A DNA stretch of 64,000 bases, taken from the NCBI GenBank assembly GCA_964580055.1, contig CAZOJI010000005.1, forward strand, positions 62,001-126,000. Reading direction: 5' to 3'. The notes beneath the pieces were generated by a model. It searched no databases and was not told the origin of the DNA. It saw only the letters and a list, made by a program, of their open reading frames with translations. This document shows, piece by piece, positions 36,671 through 45,330 of the stretch. Source of the stretch: JBDGYW01 sp964580055 (GTDB lineage Bacteria > Gemmatimonadota > Gemmatimonadetes > Gemmatimonadales > GWC2-71-9). Made by a program: the position numbers and the translations under genes. Every line of letters starts with the position of its first letter. The first letter of the stretch is position 1.

Positions 36671-37540
36671 TCAAAGCCCGCTCTCCACGATCAGGAGGAT
36701 CATCGTGATGAGCACGAAAGCGTTGACACCAGCGAAGCTCACACGGTATCTAACGGCGTCGATCACCGACTGCCTCACAGCGCCCAAGAGAACTCCATAA
36801 AGGACCACCGCTGCCAGGCACACCACCAGATATAGAGAAACCGTGTTCAACAGTCCAAACATGGGCAGCGACAGAGTCGCGATGGCCGTGCAACCTATCC
36901 ACATCAGGCCCACGCGATACAGGCGGTCTCCTCCCATCCGGGCAACGGGCGAGGGATAGCCGGCGGTCTCATAGTCGGATGGGTAGTTGAGGTTGAGCAG
37001 CCAGAAGTGCGGCACCTGCCAAAGGAAGAAAACGGTTGCCAGCGCCAGAAAGGTGGGTGACAACGGCGATCCGCCTCCCGTCACCCATCCGATGGCCGGC
37101 CCGAGCACACCAATGATCGCGCCGGGCACTGCGGCGAACGCGGTTCGGCGTTTCATCCAGGTGTAGGCTCCGTTGTAGAGCAGAACCGCACCCATGCCGA
37201 GCAGCGCTGCCAGGGGGCCACAACCGACCCAGAGAACGGGAAGCGCCGTGCCTATCAACAGAGCCGAGAGCCCGAGCGCAAATTTCGGCGAGACACGGCC
37301 GGTCGGAATCGGCCTGGCACGCGTGCGCGTCATACGCGCATCCAGACCGCGTTCCTGGTATTGGTTGAGTGTGGAGCAACCGGCGGCGAGCAGCAAGCAG
37401 CCGAGTGACGGAAGGAAAACATTCCAAGACAACCGGTAGACCACTGCCGCATAACCGGTGGCAGCCGAAAGCGCCACAAAAAGGCTCAGGCGTATCCGGG
37501 TCAGCTCAGCAAAGAACTCGAACTGTCGCCGGCGCGTCAC
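36671..37540 (-). CDS. ctaB: Protoheme IX farnesyltransferase (heme O synthase)
   Basis: CtaB attaches a farnesyl group to heme B to make heme O, the precursor of heme A for the oxidase. The 289-residue product is a UbiA-family prenyltransferase with multiple membrane helices, the first Asp-rich motif in NQYQERGLDARMTRTRARP, and a second motif YPSDYETAGYP. Length is typical. Its start overlaps the ctaC stop by 4 nt. No ctaA (heme A synthase) was recognised in the window. Confidence 0.94.
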   Translation of the reverse strand: MTRRRQFEFFAELTRIRLSLFVALSAATGYAAVVYRLSWNVFLPSLGCLLLAAGCSTLNQYQERGLDARMTRTRARPIPTGRVSPKFALGLSALLIGTALPVLWVGCGPLAALLGMGAVLLYNGAYTWMKRRTAFAAVPGAIIGVLGPAIGWVTGGGSPLSPTFLALATVFFLWQVPHFWLLNLNYPSDYETAGYPSPVARMGGDRLYRVGLMWIGCTAIATLSLPMFGLLNTVSLYLVVCLAAVVLYGVLLGAVRQSVIDAVRYRVSFAGVNAFVLITMILLIVESGL

Positions 37541-38589
37541 CGGGTTCCCTCCAGTGTTGCAGTTCTGTGACCCGAAACCTCTGCACCGGTCGACGCCGTC
37601 TCTTCTTCACCCGCGGCACCGTTCACATCTTCAGCACCGCCTGCAGCCTCTTCCTCCCCACCCATTTCTTCATTCTCCTCATCAGCGGCTAGGCCCTTTA
37701 TGTACTCCACGATGCTCTCCACCTCCTCGTCCGTCAGATTCACCGGCGGAGGCATGCTCGGCGGATAGTCGACCACCTGTTCCACGTGCGGTTCGGTTAT
37801 GGCCCGGCGCAGGTATTCTTCATCGGCGACAATATCACGGCGGGCGCCGTCCCGCATCACAGTGCGCGTAGAACTGTACAAGCCTTTGAAGGTAGGGCCG
37901 ACACTAGCAGTGCCGTCGAGGGTGTGGCACGCCAGGCACCCCTCTCGATCCATTGCGACCATCGCAGTCGAGCTCTGTTCCCCGGCATCATCGGACTCAA
38001 GCCACACCCGAAACTCCTCTTCGTCCATGACCACGACCTGAGTCATCATGTACGAGTGATTCTGACCGCAGTATTCGGCGCAGAATACGTTTGCCGAGCC
38101 TATGGTGCGAGGCTTGAACCAGAGATAGTTCTCACGTCCAGGGATCACATCTTCTTTCACCCTGAACGCTGGTATGTAGAAACTGTGATTTACGTCGGCG
38201 GAGCGCAGGACCAGCTTCACTGCCTGATGAACCGGCACGTAGAGCTTGTCGGTTTCCTTGCCGTTGGCGTAGCGGAACGACCAGTCCCACATTCGGCCCG
38301 TGACTTCAACTACAATCGCGTCCTCGGGAACATCTCGCAGCGTTTTGAAGCCCTCGAAGCCGAACCAGAACATCGGGATCACCAGGATCAGCGGCACCAC
38401 GGTCCAGAGAACCTCGAGAGTCACTGACCCTTCGATCTGTACGGCTTTGGGGTGCTTCGACCTCCTGTATTTGACCGCGAAGTAGATCATCAACGCGGTG
38501 ATCAATACGAGGAAGAATACCGACACCGCCAGGAAGAAGAGAAAGATGTTGTCGATCGTTCCGGTAAACGTGGCGGAAGTCCCGTACAT
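37537..38589 (-). CDS. ctaC: caa3-type cytochrome c oxidase subunit II with fused cytochrome c
   Basis: Subunit II brings electrons to the oxidase through CuA. The 350-residue product has two N-terminal membrane helices (about 15-38 and 60-80) and a cupredoxin domain with CuA ligands H135, C170, E172 (backbone), C174, H178 and M181 in CAEYCGQNHSYM. A fused cytochrome c domain follows with CLACH at 218-222 and Met in YPPSMPPP. An acidic tail of about 50 residues is unusual in composition. The fused heme defines a caa3-type enzyme, which suits electron supply from ACIII. Confidence 0.95.
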   Translation of the reverse strand: MYGTSATFTGTIDNIFLFFLAVSVFFLVLITALMIYFAVKYRRSKHPKAVQIEGSVTLEVLWTVVPLILVIPMFWFGFEGFKTLRDVPEDAIVVEVTGRMWDWSFRYANGKETDKLYVPVHQAVKLVLRSADVNHSFYIPAFRVKEDVIPGRENYLWFKPRTIGSANVFCAEYCGQNHSYMMTQVVVMDEEEFRVWLESDDAGEQSSTAMVAMDREGCLACHTLDGTASVGPTFKGLYSSTRTVMRDGARRDIVADEEYLRRAITEPHVEQVVDYPPSMPPPVNLTDEEVESIVEYIKGLAADEENEEMGGEEEAAGGAEDVNGAAGEEETASTGAEVSGHRTATLEGTR

Positions 38590-38599
38590 TCAGATCACC

Positions 38600-38878
38600 T
38601 CAACGGAACGACACGTCGGCGAAAGTGAGAGCCATGATCACGGCGAGAGTCAGCATGGCGACCGTGAGCGCCACCTTGAAGAGCGCCCCCTCGTACCGCA
38701 AGTGCATGAAGTAGAACAACACGAGAGCGCCCTTGATGGCTGCGATGAAGATGGCGGCGAATACACTCCATCCGCCCACCTGGAGACCGGCCACCATGAT
38801 CGTGATGCCCGTGAGCACCACGAGAGCCAGCCACACCATGAGGTACCTGGAGTATGGGACGCGTGCGCTTTCTTCCAT
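38600..38878 (-). CDS. ctaF: Cytochrome c oxidase subunit IV
   Basis: A small membrane subunit of caa3-type oxidase. The 92-residue product has three hydrophobic segments (YLMVWLALVVLTGITIMVAGL, then FAAIFIAAIKGALVLFYFMHL, then VALTVAMLTLAVIMALTF) with the KGALVLFYFMHLRYE block typical of the CtaF/COX4_pro family. It sits between ctaE and ctaC with gaps of 12 and 10 nt. Confidence 0.9.
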   Translation of the reverse strand: MEESARVPYSRYLMVWLALVVLTGITIMVAGLQVGGWSVFAAIFIAAIKGALVLFYFMHLRYEGALFKVALTVAMLTLAVIMALTFADVSFR

Positions 38879-38890
38879 TCCGCCGTCTCC

Positions 38891-39652
38891 TCAGGTGATC
38901 AGGTATAGGAACGGGAACAGAAAGATCCAGATCACATCCACGAGGTGCCAGTAGAGCCCGGCGTTCTCCAGTTTGGTCACCTCCCTCTCCAGCAGTTCCT
39001 CATCTTCGGAATACGTCAGCGTCACCTCGATTCCATCCACGCTGTCACTTGCGGTTCCCTCCCAAAGACTGCGGCTGTCACCGGTAACAAGCGAAAGCGC
39101 GGTGTTTCCCGGTGCTGATATGCGGATCGTGCGCCGCGGCTTGCGTGAAAGCTGAACCAGCATGAAGGCCAACACACCGAGACCAATTATGACGTGGAGC
39201 GCGTGCAAACCGGTCATGCCGAAATAGAGTCCGTAAAATATGTTCTCGCCGGCGGTGCGCTGCACGAGTTCCTCGGAGCCTGGGAAGATCCCATGGCTGA
39301 TCTTATCACCCCACTCGAACACCTTGACCACGAGGAACGACAGGCCGAGCGCGATAGTGGCACCCAACAAAAAGACCGCTCCCTGCCGTTGGCCGCGGAC
39401 CAGCTTCGCTATGGAGAGCACCATGGTGAGGCTGCTGGTCAGCAGGATCAGCGTATTGATGGCTCCCAACAGGGTGTGGAGCGTCGTGGCGCCGTAGTGG
39501 AAGTCCTCCGGGAACTGATACCGGTATACCGCGTAGAGCAGGAAGATTCCCGCAAACAGCAATATCTCCGTGAACAGGAACAGCCACATTCCAAACCGAG
39601 AGCCCTCGGCGTCGTGATGTTCCTCGAAGTGCGGCAGGGCAACCGCAGTCAC
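38891..39652 (-). CDS. ctaE: Cytochrome c oxidase subunit III
   Basis: Subunit III stabilises the oxidase core. The 253-residue product starts with FGMWLFLFTEILLFAGIF and contains FYGLYFGMTGLHALHVIIGL and the end HLVDVIWIFLFPFLYLIT, all hallmarks of the family. Compared with most subunit III proteins it has a soluble insert of about 60 residues before the last helix (roughly 170-235, charged and Ser/Thr-rich). Its start overlaps the ctaD stop by 4 nt. Confidence 0.94.
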   Translation of the reverse strand: MTAVALPHFEEHHDAEGSRFGMWLFLFTEILLFAGIFLLYAVYRYQFPEDFHYGATTLHTLLGAINTLILLTSSLTMVLSIAKLVRGQRQGAVFLLGATIALGLSFLVVKVFEWGDKISHGIFPGSEELVQRTAGENIFYGLYFGMTGLHALHVIIGLGVLAFMLVQLSRKPRRTIRISAPGNTALSLVTGDSRSLWEGTASDSVDGIEVTLTYSEDEELLEREVTKLENAGLYWHLVDVIWIFLFPFLYLIT

Positions 39653-41280
39653 GGTTTGGCTCCTTCGGAACGGTAATACGGACCGGCATCGATCACGGGC
39701 AGCTCAACGAAGTTCTCGTGCGGCGGAGGCGAGGGGATCTTCCACTCGAGTGTAGTACCGCCCCAGGGATCCGCCGGAGCGGGCTCGCCTTTGCGCATGG
39801 CCTTGAATACGGTGTGCGCGAGTATCAACAGCCCCGCGATCAGGATCCACGAGCCAACCGTTGCAATGACATGCCCCGTCGTGAACTCTGGCACATAGTC
39901 ATAGTAGCGCCGCGGCATACCATACCAGCCCAGCACGAGCATGGTGAAGTAGAGCAGGTTGAAGCCAACGAACATCAATCCGAATGAGACATAGCACGGT
40001 TTGGCGGGGATCAAACGGCCGAACATCTTCGGGAACCAGTACAACACGGCTGCAAACAGACCAAACCCGGTTCCGCCGAACATCACGTAGTGGAAATGTC
40101 CAACGATGAAGTAGGTGTCGTGCACATGGATGTTGATCGCCAGGGCGGACTGCATGATTCCGGTCAGACCGCCGATCGAGAACAGGAACACGAAACCGAA
40201 AACGAACAGCAGCGGCGGCTCCATCTGTATGGAGCCCTTGTAGAGCGTGGCCAACCAGTTGAAAACCTTTATAGCGCTGGGGATCGCCACCAGGAACGTC
40301 AGCAGCGAGAAGATCCACCGCGAGGTGTCACCCATACCGCTGGTGAACATATGGTGTCCCCACACCAGGTAGCCGAAGAAGGCGATCGCCAGGCTGGACA
40401 TCGCAATCGCCTTGTAGCCGAAAATCGTCTTGCGTGCGAAGGTCGGGATCACCTCGGATACGACGCCCATCGCCGGCAGGATCATTATGTAGACGGCCGG
40501 GTGCGAGTAGATCCAGAACAGGTGTTGGTAGAGAATCGGATCGCCGCCGCGCGCCGGGTCGAAAAGTCCCAGGTTGAACATCCGCTCCAGCATGACCAGC
40601 AGAAGCGTCAGGGCCAGCACAGGCGTGGCCAGCAGTTGGATCCACGCGGTTGCGTAAAGGGCCCAAACGTTCAAGGGGATGCGGAACCAGGACATTCCCT
40701 TGGCCCGCATGCGGTGAACCGTTGTCACAAAGTTCAAGCCCGTGAGAATCGACGAAAAACCCAACACGAACGCCGCAAAGACGGCGAGCGTCACATTGGT
40801 GCCGGTCCGCACGCTGTAAGGCACGTAGAACGTCCATCCCGTATCCGGCGGCCCACCACCGGTAAAGAGCGCCGTAACCGCCAGCAATGCGCCGGCAACG
40901 TAGCAGTACCACGACAGTAGATTCAGGCGCGGGAAGAAGACGTCACGTGCTCCAATCTGAATCGGCAGGAAGAAGTTGCCGAAAATGGCGGGTATTCCCG
41001 GGATGATGAACAGGAATATCATGATCACCCCGTGAAGGGTGAACAGGGCGTTGTACGTGTCGGCCTCGACGATCGTCTTGCCGGGGGCTATGAGCTCGAG
41101 GCGCATCGTGAAGCCGAGTGCCACCCCGACGGCGAAGAAGCTCAGGATGGTTACCAGATACAATACGCCGATGCGCTTGTGGTCGATCGTGAATATCCAC
41201 GATTTGAGCCACGGCCAGAGTCCGGCACCCTTGCCGGCATCCAAGTAGCTCACACCGGTGCCTCCTGCCTCAGAAGACAT
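39649..41280 (-). CDS. ctaD: Cytochrome c oxidase subunit I (heme-copper, A2-type)
   Basis: Subunit I holds heme a, heme a3 and CuB, reduces oxygen to water and pumps protons. The 543-residue product has twelve expected membrane helices, the heme a ligand His in TLHGVIM near residue 83, the CuB His-Tyr region in IYSHPAVYIMILP (Y258-Y264), WGHHMFTSGM, and the heme ligands in HDTYFIVGHFHYVMFG. The YSHPxV motif replaces the Glu of A1 enzymes at the D-channel end, which marks an A2-type oxidase as in other ACIII-linked caa3 enzymes. The operon order is sco, ctaD, ctaE, ctaF, ctaC. Confidence 0.96.
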   Translation of the reverse strand: MSSEAGGTGVSYLDAGKGAGLWPWLKSWIFTIDHKRIGVLYLVTILSFFAVGVALGFTMRLELIAPGKTIVEADTYNALFTLHGVIMIFLFIIPGIPAIFGNFFLPIQIGARDVFFPRLNLLSWYCYVAGALLAVTALFTGGGPPDTGWTFYVPYSVRTGTNVTLAVFAAFVLGFSSILTGLNFVTTVHRMRAKGMSWFRIPLNVWALYATAWIQLLATPVLALTLLLVMLERMFNLGLFDPARGGDPILYQHLFWIYSHPAVYIMILPAMGVVSEVIPTFARKTIFGYKAIAMSSLAIAFFGYLVWGHHMFTSGMGDTSRWIFSLLTFLVAIPSAIKVFNWLATLYKGSIQMEPPLLFVFGFVFLFSIGGLTGIMQSALAINIHVHDTYFIVGHFHYVMFGGTGFGLFAAVLYWFPKMFGRLIPAKPCYVSFGLMFVGFNLLYFTMLVLGWYGMPRRYYDYVPEFTTGHVIATVGSWILIAGLLILAHTVFKAMRKGEPAPADPWGGTTLEWKIPSPPPHENFVELPVIDAGPYYRSEGAKP

Positions 41281-41295
41281 TCTCTACCATCTTTA

Positions 41296-42099
41296 TCATG
41301 CTTCCTGTGTATTGCGGCTTCTGCGTCCGGAGATCACCAGCCATGCAATGAAGACCACGGCAAACAGCAGGATTAGTGAACCGGTAACTTTGAGGAGGTT
41401 GAAGACGTAAGTCTGGCCCTCGGGATCATAACTGAAGCAGTATGCCAAGACGCGGTTGATAGTGGGTCCAACTCTGCCCTCGGCGGCCTCAACGAGTGCC
41501 ATCTTCAGATCGAACGGCAGGAAAGTGATTCCGTACAGGTAGCGCGCCACGGTACCGTTTGCGGAGAGAATGGTCAGCGCACCGGCGTGGTTGTACTGGT
41601 CGGTTCCTACCTTGGCGTATCGGAACCCAACGGCGTCCGTCAGCGTCGCCGCGGTGGCGGAGTCCGCAGTGGTGAAGGCCCAATCGGCTCCGGGCCACTC
41701 GCCGTGATACATCCGTTGCAGGTGCGCCATTGAGTGCTGAGCGTCCTCGGGACCCTCCTCGGGACTGAACGAGACCGTGAGGATCCTGTAATCCTCTCCG
41801 ATCTCGAGGCTCATCTTGCCGATGACGTCAGCGAGGCCCATCAGAAGCGGAGAACAGATATCGGGGCAGCGGTAGTAGACGAGGGCCAGGACCGTGGGGC
41901 GATCTATGTAGTCGCCCAAGCGGATCGGCGCGCCCTCATGATCGTATACCGTGAGGTTCAACGGAATCGTTTCGCCGAGTTTCTCGTCGATGCCCACTTC
42001 CATGGCACCCGACTGACCGACGGTTCCAGTCGGCGCCGCGAACAGCACGAAACCCAGGACGGCGGCTGCACTGGCGAGCGCACTTCTCCATGTTTTCAT
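41296..42099 (-). CDS. SCO1/SenC copper chaperone for CuA assembly
   Basis: SCO proteins deliver copper to, or reduce, the CuA site of oxidase subunit II. The 267-residue product has an N-terminal signal sequence (about 1-28), a thioredoxin-like fold with the copper motif YRCPDICSP, and the distal His in DQYNHAGAL. A C-terminal membrane segment around 236-258 follows, so it is anchored at the end rather than only at the N-terminus. It is the first gene of the oxidase and ACIII operon, 15 nt before ctaD. A run of 11 Gs on the plus strand lies 22 nt before its start. Confidence 0.92.
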   Translation of the reverse strand: MKTWRSALASAAAVLGFVLFAAPTGTVGQSGAMEVGIDEKLGETIPLNLTVYDHEGAPIRLGDYIDRPTVLALVYYRCPDICSPLLMGLADVIGKMSLEIGEDYRILTVSFSPEEGPEDAQHSMAHLQRMYHGEWPGADWAFTTADSATAATLTDAVGFRYAKVGTDQYNHAGALTILSANGTVARYLYGITFLPFDLKMALVEAAEGRVGPTINRVLAYCFSYDPEGQTYVFNLLKVTGSLILLFAVVFIAWLVISGRRSRNTQEA

Positions 42100-42121
42100 A
42101 AAAAGCTTCAGCTCCTCTCGC

Positions 42122-42132
42122 GGGGGGGGGGG
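42122..42132. repeat. Run of 11 G (C on the coding strand) upstream of the sco gene
   Basis: Eleven consecutive G residues on the plus strand, seen as C11 in the untranslated leader of the leftward oxidase operon, between the presumed promoter area and the GAGGAG ribosome site. Such tracts are prone to slippage in replication and also to sequencing error. Confidence 0.85.
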
Positions 42133-42222
42133 CGTCGAGAATCACTGGCTTGGAAATGGAATACGAAAAAGTGTGCGTGTCAAATCACTCAAATTGGACG
42201 GCCATACCGAATTCGACGACAA

Positions 42223-42681
42223 TCAATCGGGGAAAACGGTAGTCTGTCGGACCAACACATATCTGCGTTGCGGCCAGATTGATCGTCTTACGGCGAGCAT
42301 ATCACGCTTCGCTTCCTGAGCTCTCTGAAGCGTGACGCTCTGTGGCCTCTCGATGATTTCCACCTCCAGCGCCTCGAGCCGCTCGCCCATTTCCTCGAGG
42401 ACAGGGAAATAGCGGTCTATAACGGCGTCTATGATGGTGTAAGCCAGATAGTCCGCGCCGTAGGTCTTGAAAAGTCCGCGCTTGCCACGGATTCGGTCGC
42501 GGATCTCCGCGACATTTACATCGGGCTTCTCGATTAACTCTTCGGCTCCATAGGCGGTGATTCCGATTCTCGGTTTCGCGGCCTCGGGATCAACCGCAAG
42601 CCCCCCGGACAGGGTTCCGGGCGGAACCGGCGAAAGCGGCTTTCTGCGGTGCAAGCCGGGAACCTTGATGATGTGACGTAT
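42223..42681 (-). pseudogene. corA: Remnant of a CorA-type magnesium transporter gene
   Basis: The translation matches two parts of a CorA protein. The first part runs from an ATA codon at 42681, where a start is expected 4 nt after GGAGG, through KVPGLHRRKPLSP to PRIGITAYGAEEL. It then jumps to the later helical part (EIRDRIRGKRGLFKTYGADYLAYTIIDAVIDRYFP). The middle of the soluble domain, about 100 residues, is missing, and the gene stops before both membrane helices and the GMN motif. The start codon also looks lost; a TTG at 42654 remains. No intact product is expected. Confidence 0.72.
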
Positions 42682-42719
42682 GGAGCCTCCTTGTCGCCGG
42701 TAGTTCAGGTCCCGAAACC

Positions 42720-43079
42720 TTAACGCGCGACGGTCGGCTGACCAAGGCGTTCCATGGCGTTAACGGCCGGCTCGTCGAAGTGCACGCCGAGCTGCGGGAA
42801 CGCGATGGTGATCCCGGCATCCTTGAACGCAACCCAGATGGCCTGCCGCTGATCCGACTGATACACTCACTGCGCCCAGAGGTCTCCCACCGACAAGTAC
42901 ACGCGGAAGTCGACGGACGAGATTCCAAACTCTTGGAGCAATACCTGCGGGGCGGGCTCCTGCAAGCGCCAGGGCGCGCACGGTCCTCTGCCGAAGGCCG
43001 TGCGCTTGGCGTTGCTTCTCTTGGCAACGCGTTCCCGATGCCCGTTTGCAGTGGCCATCCCTGAGCTTTCGACTTCCAC
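42720..43079 (-). pseudogene. Remnant of the 3' end of an MscS-type channel gene
   Basis: Just downstream of groL, the minus-strand frame reads PAPQVLLQEFGISSVDFRVYLSVGDLWAQ, then an in-frame TGA at 42869-42867, then continues in the same frame as VYQSDQRQAIWVAFKDAGIT and IAFPQLGVHF before a TAA at 42722-42720. These blocks match the C-terminal cytoplasmic domain of MscS channels. The membrane part is absent and the TGA interrupts the fragment. Confidence 0.62.
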
Positions 43080-43106
43080 TTCCGGCCGGTTGTTTCACCG
43101 GTCGTT

Positions 43107-44741
43107 TCAATAGATGTCGCCCATTCCAGCGCCCGCCATGGAACGAGCTTTCTCCTTTTTCTTCTCTTCGACCACGACGCATTCCGTCATGAGCAGAAGC
43201 CCGGCAACCGAAGCCGCATTCTGCAATGCGGATCGCACGACTTTGGTCGGGTCGATGACACCGGCGTCGACCAAGTCCTCGAACTCGTCGGTCAAGGCGT
43301 TGTATCCATAGTTCTTCTGTTTGGAGCTCCTCACCTTCTCGACAACGATCGAGCCCTCGACACCGGCATTCTGAACGATGCAGCGCATGGGCTCCTCGAG
43401 CGCACGCAGTACGATGCCAGCGCCGATCTGCTGGTCTTCGTTCTCCAGCTTCAGGCCTTTGAGGGCACTTTGAATTCTCAGAAATGCGACGCCGCCTCCG
43501 GGCACGATCCCTTCCTCCACCGCGGCCCGTGTCGCGTGTAGCGCATCCTCTACGCGAGCCTTCTTTTCCTTCATTTCAGTCTCAGTCGCGGCACCGACGT
43601 TGATTATGGCGACTCCACCCGCCAGTTTGGCCAGCCGCTCCTGGAGCTTCTCCTTGTCGTAGTCCGATGTACTCTTGTCGATCGCGACCTTGATCTCCTG
43701 AATGCGACCCTGGATGTCGTTCGAGGATCCCGCGCCATCCACGATGGTGGTGGTGTCCTTGTCGACGGTTATCCGCTTGGCCCGTCCCAGATCGCCGAGC
43801 TCCGCGTTCTCCAGTTTGAAGCCGACCTCCTCGCTGACGACTTTACCGGCCGTCAGAACCGCGATGTCCTGCAACATCGCTTTGCGTCGATCTCCGAAGC
43901 CCGGCGCCTTCACCGCACAGACCTTGAGTGTTCCACGCAGCTTGTTCACGACCAGCGTGGCGAGCGCTTCTCCTTCCACGTCTTCCGCCACGACCAAGAG
44001 CGGCTTGCCCGATTGCGCGATCTTCTCGAGCAGAGGAAGCACGTCCTTCATGCTGGTGATCTTCTTGTCGTGGATCAATACATAAGCGTCCTCGAGCGCG
44101 GCTTCCATCACCTCGGGGTCAGTGACGAAGTACGGTGAGAGGTATCCGCGGTCGAACTGCATGCCGTCCACCGTCTCCAACGTAGTCTCCAGCCCTTTCG
44201 CCTCCTCGACAGTGATAACGCCGTCTTTGCCCACCTTTTCCATCGCGTCGGCGATCAAATCACCGATCTCGCGGTCGTTGTTCGCGGAGATGGCGCCGAC
44301 CTGCGCGACATCACTCCTGCCTTTCGTTGGTACTGACAGCTTCTTCAGCTCAGCCACGACCTCGCCGACTGCCTTGTCTATGCCGCGCTTGAGGGCCATC
44401 GGGTCCACCCCGGCCGTGACGTTCTTGAGGCCGTCGCGGAAGATCGCCTGCGCCAACACAGTGGCAGTGGTCGTGCCGTCACCGGCGATGCTCGAGGTCT
44501 TGGTCGCCACCTCCTTGACCATCTGGGCACCGACATTCTCGACGGGATCCTCCAGGCTGATCTCTTTGGCAACAGTCACGCCGTCCTTCGTGACTGTCGG
44601 TGAGCCGAAGCTCTTTTCGAGCAGCACGTTGCGTCCTTTGGGACCGAGAGTTGCCTTCACCGCCTGAGCCAACTGATTCACACCACGGGTCAGGCGGGTG
44701 CGCGCGTCGGCGGCGAAGAGCAGTTCTTTCGCATTTGTCAT
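43107..44741 (-). CDS. groL: Chaperonin GroEL
   Basis: GroEL forms the double-ring ATP-driven folding chamber with GroES. I use the ATG at 44741 (MTNAKELLF), 8 nt after GGGGGAG; a GTG at 44750 is the alternative. The 544-residue product has the ATP-binding ATLGPKGRNV and AGDGTTTATVLAQA motifs and the EGIVPGGGVAFLR block. The C-terminus is short and Met-Gly type (GAGMGDIY), with no long GGM repeat. The nucleotide and apical domain blocks look intact, so it should be functional. groS lies upstream and both are transcribed leftward from one promoter. Confidence 0.97.
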   Translation of the reverse strand: MTNAKELLFAADARTRLTRGVNQLAQAVKATLGPKGRNVLLEKSFGSPTVTKDGVTVAKEISLEDPVENVGAQMVKEVATKTSSIAGDGTTTATVLAQAIFRDGLKNVTAGVDPMALKRGIDKAVGEVVAELKKLSVPTKGRSDVAQVGAISANNDREIGDLIADAMEKVGKDGVITVEEAKGLETTLETVDGMQFDRGYLSPYFVTDPEVMEAALEDAYVLIHDKKITSMKDVLPLLEKIAQSGKPLLVVAEDVEGEALATLVVNKLRGTLKVCAVKAPGFGDRRKAMLQDIAVLTAGKVVSEEVGFKLENAELGDLGRAKRITVDKDTTTIVDGAGSSNDIQGRIQEIKVAIDKSTSDYDKEKLQERLAKLAGGVAIINVGAATETEMKEKKARVEDALHATRAAVEEGIVPGGGVAFLRIQSALKGLKLENEDQQIGAGIVLRALEEPMRCIVQNAGVEGSIVVEKVRSSKQKNYGYNALTDEFEDLVDAGVIDPTKVVRSALQNAASVAGLLLMTECVVVEEKKKEKARSMAGAGMGDIY

Positions 44742-44772
44742 CTTCTTCACTCCCCCTCGAGATGCGTCCTAT

Positions 44773-45096
44773 TTAGCCGACGACGGCGAGGACGTCCGAC
44801 TCTTTCATTATCAAGAGATTGTTATCGTTGATCGTCACTTCGGTACCGCTGTACTTCCCGTACAACACTTTCTGGCCTACCTGAAGCTCCATTGACACCC
44901 GCTCACCCTCCTCCATATGACCAGGGCCAACGGCCAAAACCTCCCCCTGCTGAGGCTTCTCCTTTGCCGTGTCGGGTATGTAGAGCTCCCCCTTCTTGGC
45001 TTCACTCTCCTCGAGCGGTCGCACAACCACACGGTCCGCCAAGGGCCGAATCCCGACGTCTGTTTCCTTCTTTGGGTTGATCTTGACTGGACTCAT
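44773..45096 (-). CDS. groS: Co-chaperonin GroES
   Basis: GroES caps the GroEL chamber. I use the ATG at 45096 (MSPVKINPKK), which follows a strong GAGGAGGA site; the frame remains open to 45117. The 107-residue product has the family core IRPLADRVVVRPLEESEAKKGELYIPDTAKEKP, the GEVLAVGPG block and the KYSGTEVTINDNNLLIMKESDVLAVV end. The N-terminus is about ten residues longer than Escherichia coli GroES. It precedes groL by 31 nt. Confidence 0.96.
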   Translation of the reverse strand: MSPVKINPKKETDVGIRPLADRVVVRPLEESEAKKGELYIPDTAKEKPQQGEVLAVGPGHMEEGERVSMELQVGQKVLYGKYSGTEVTINDNNLLIMKESDVLAVVG

Positions 45097-45141
45097 TGCC
45101 TTTTCCTCCTCGTTCAATGCCCAATGCTGCGGTTGGCATGC

Positions 45142-45170
45142 ATTTTAGTCGATATGAAGTTTAATGTCAA
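45142..45170 (-). promoter_or_regulatory. Sigma70-like promoter of groS-groL
   Basis: On the minus strand TTGACA (45170-45165) is followed after 17 nt by TAAAAT (45147-45142), close to the consensus, about 45 nt before the groS start. The spot is AT-rich against its surroundings. I see no CIRCE inverted repeat (TTAGCACTC-N9-GAGTGCTAA), so control by HrcA at CIRCE is not supported here. Confidence 0.7.
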
Positions 45171-45330
45171 GTAAGTTGATATTGACACACCATGCATTGT
45201 TATTATTTTCTCAGGAGAAACCGGTCTTCCAGCAAATACCGGTCAACCACGGCGTGCTGCGTACGGTCTCGAGGACCTACAGCCGCGACAACGATGTCTC
45301 TGAAGCCGTCGGCTCGGGAAGCGAAGCAGA

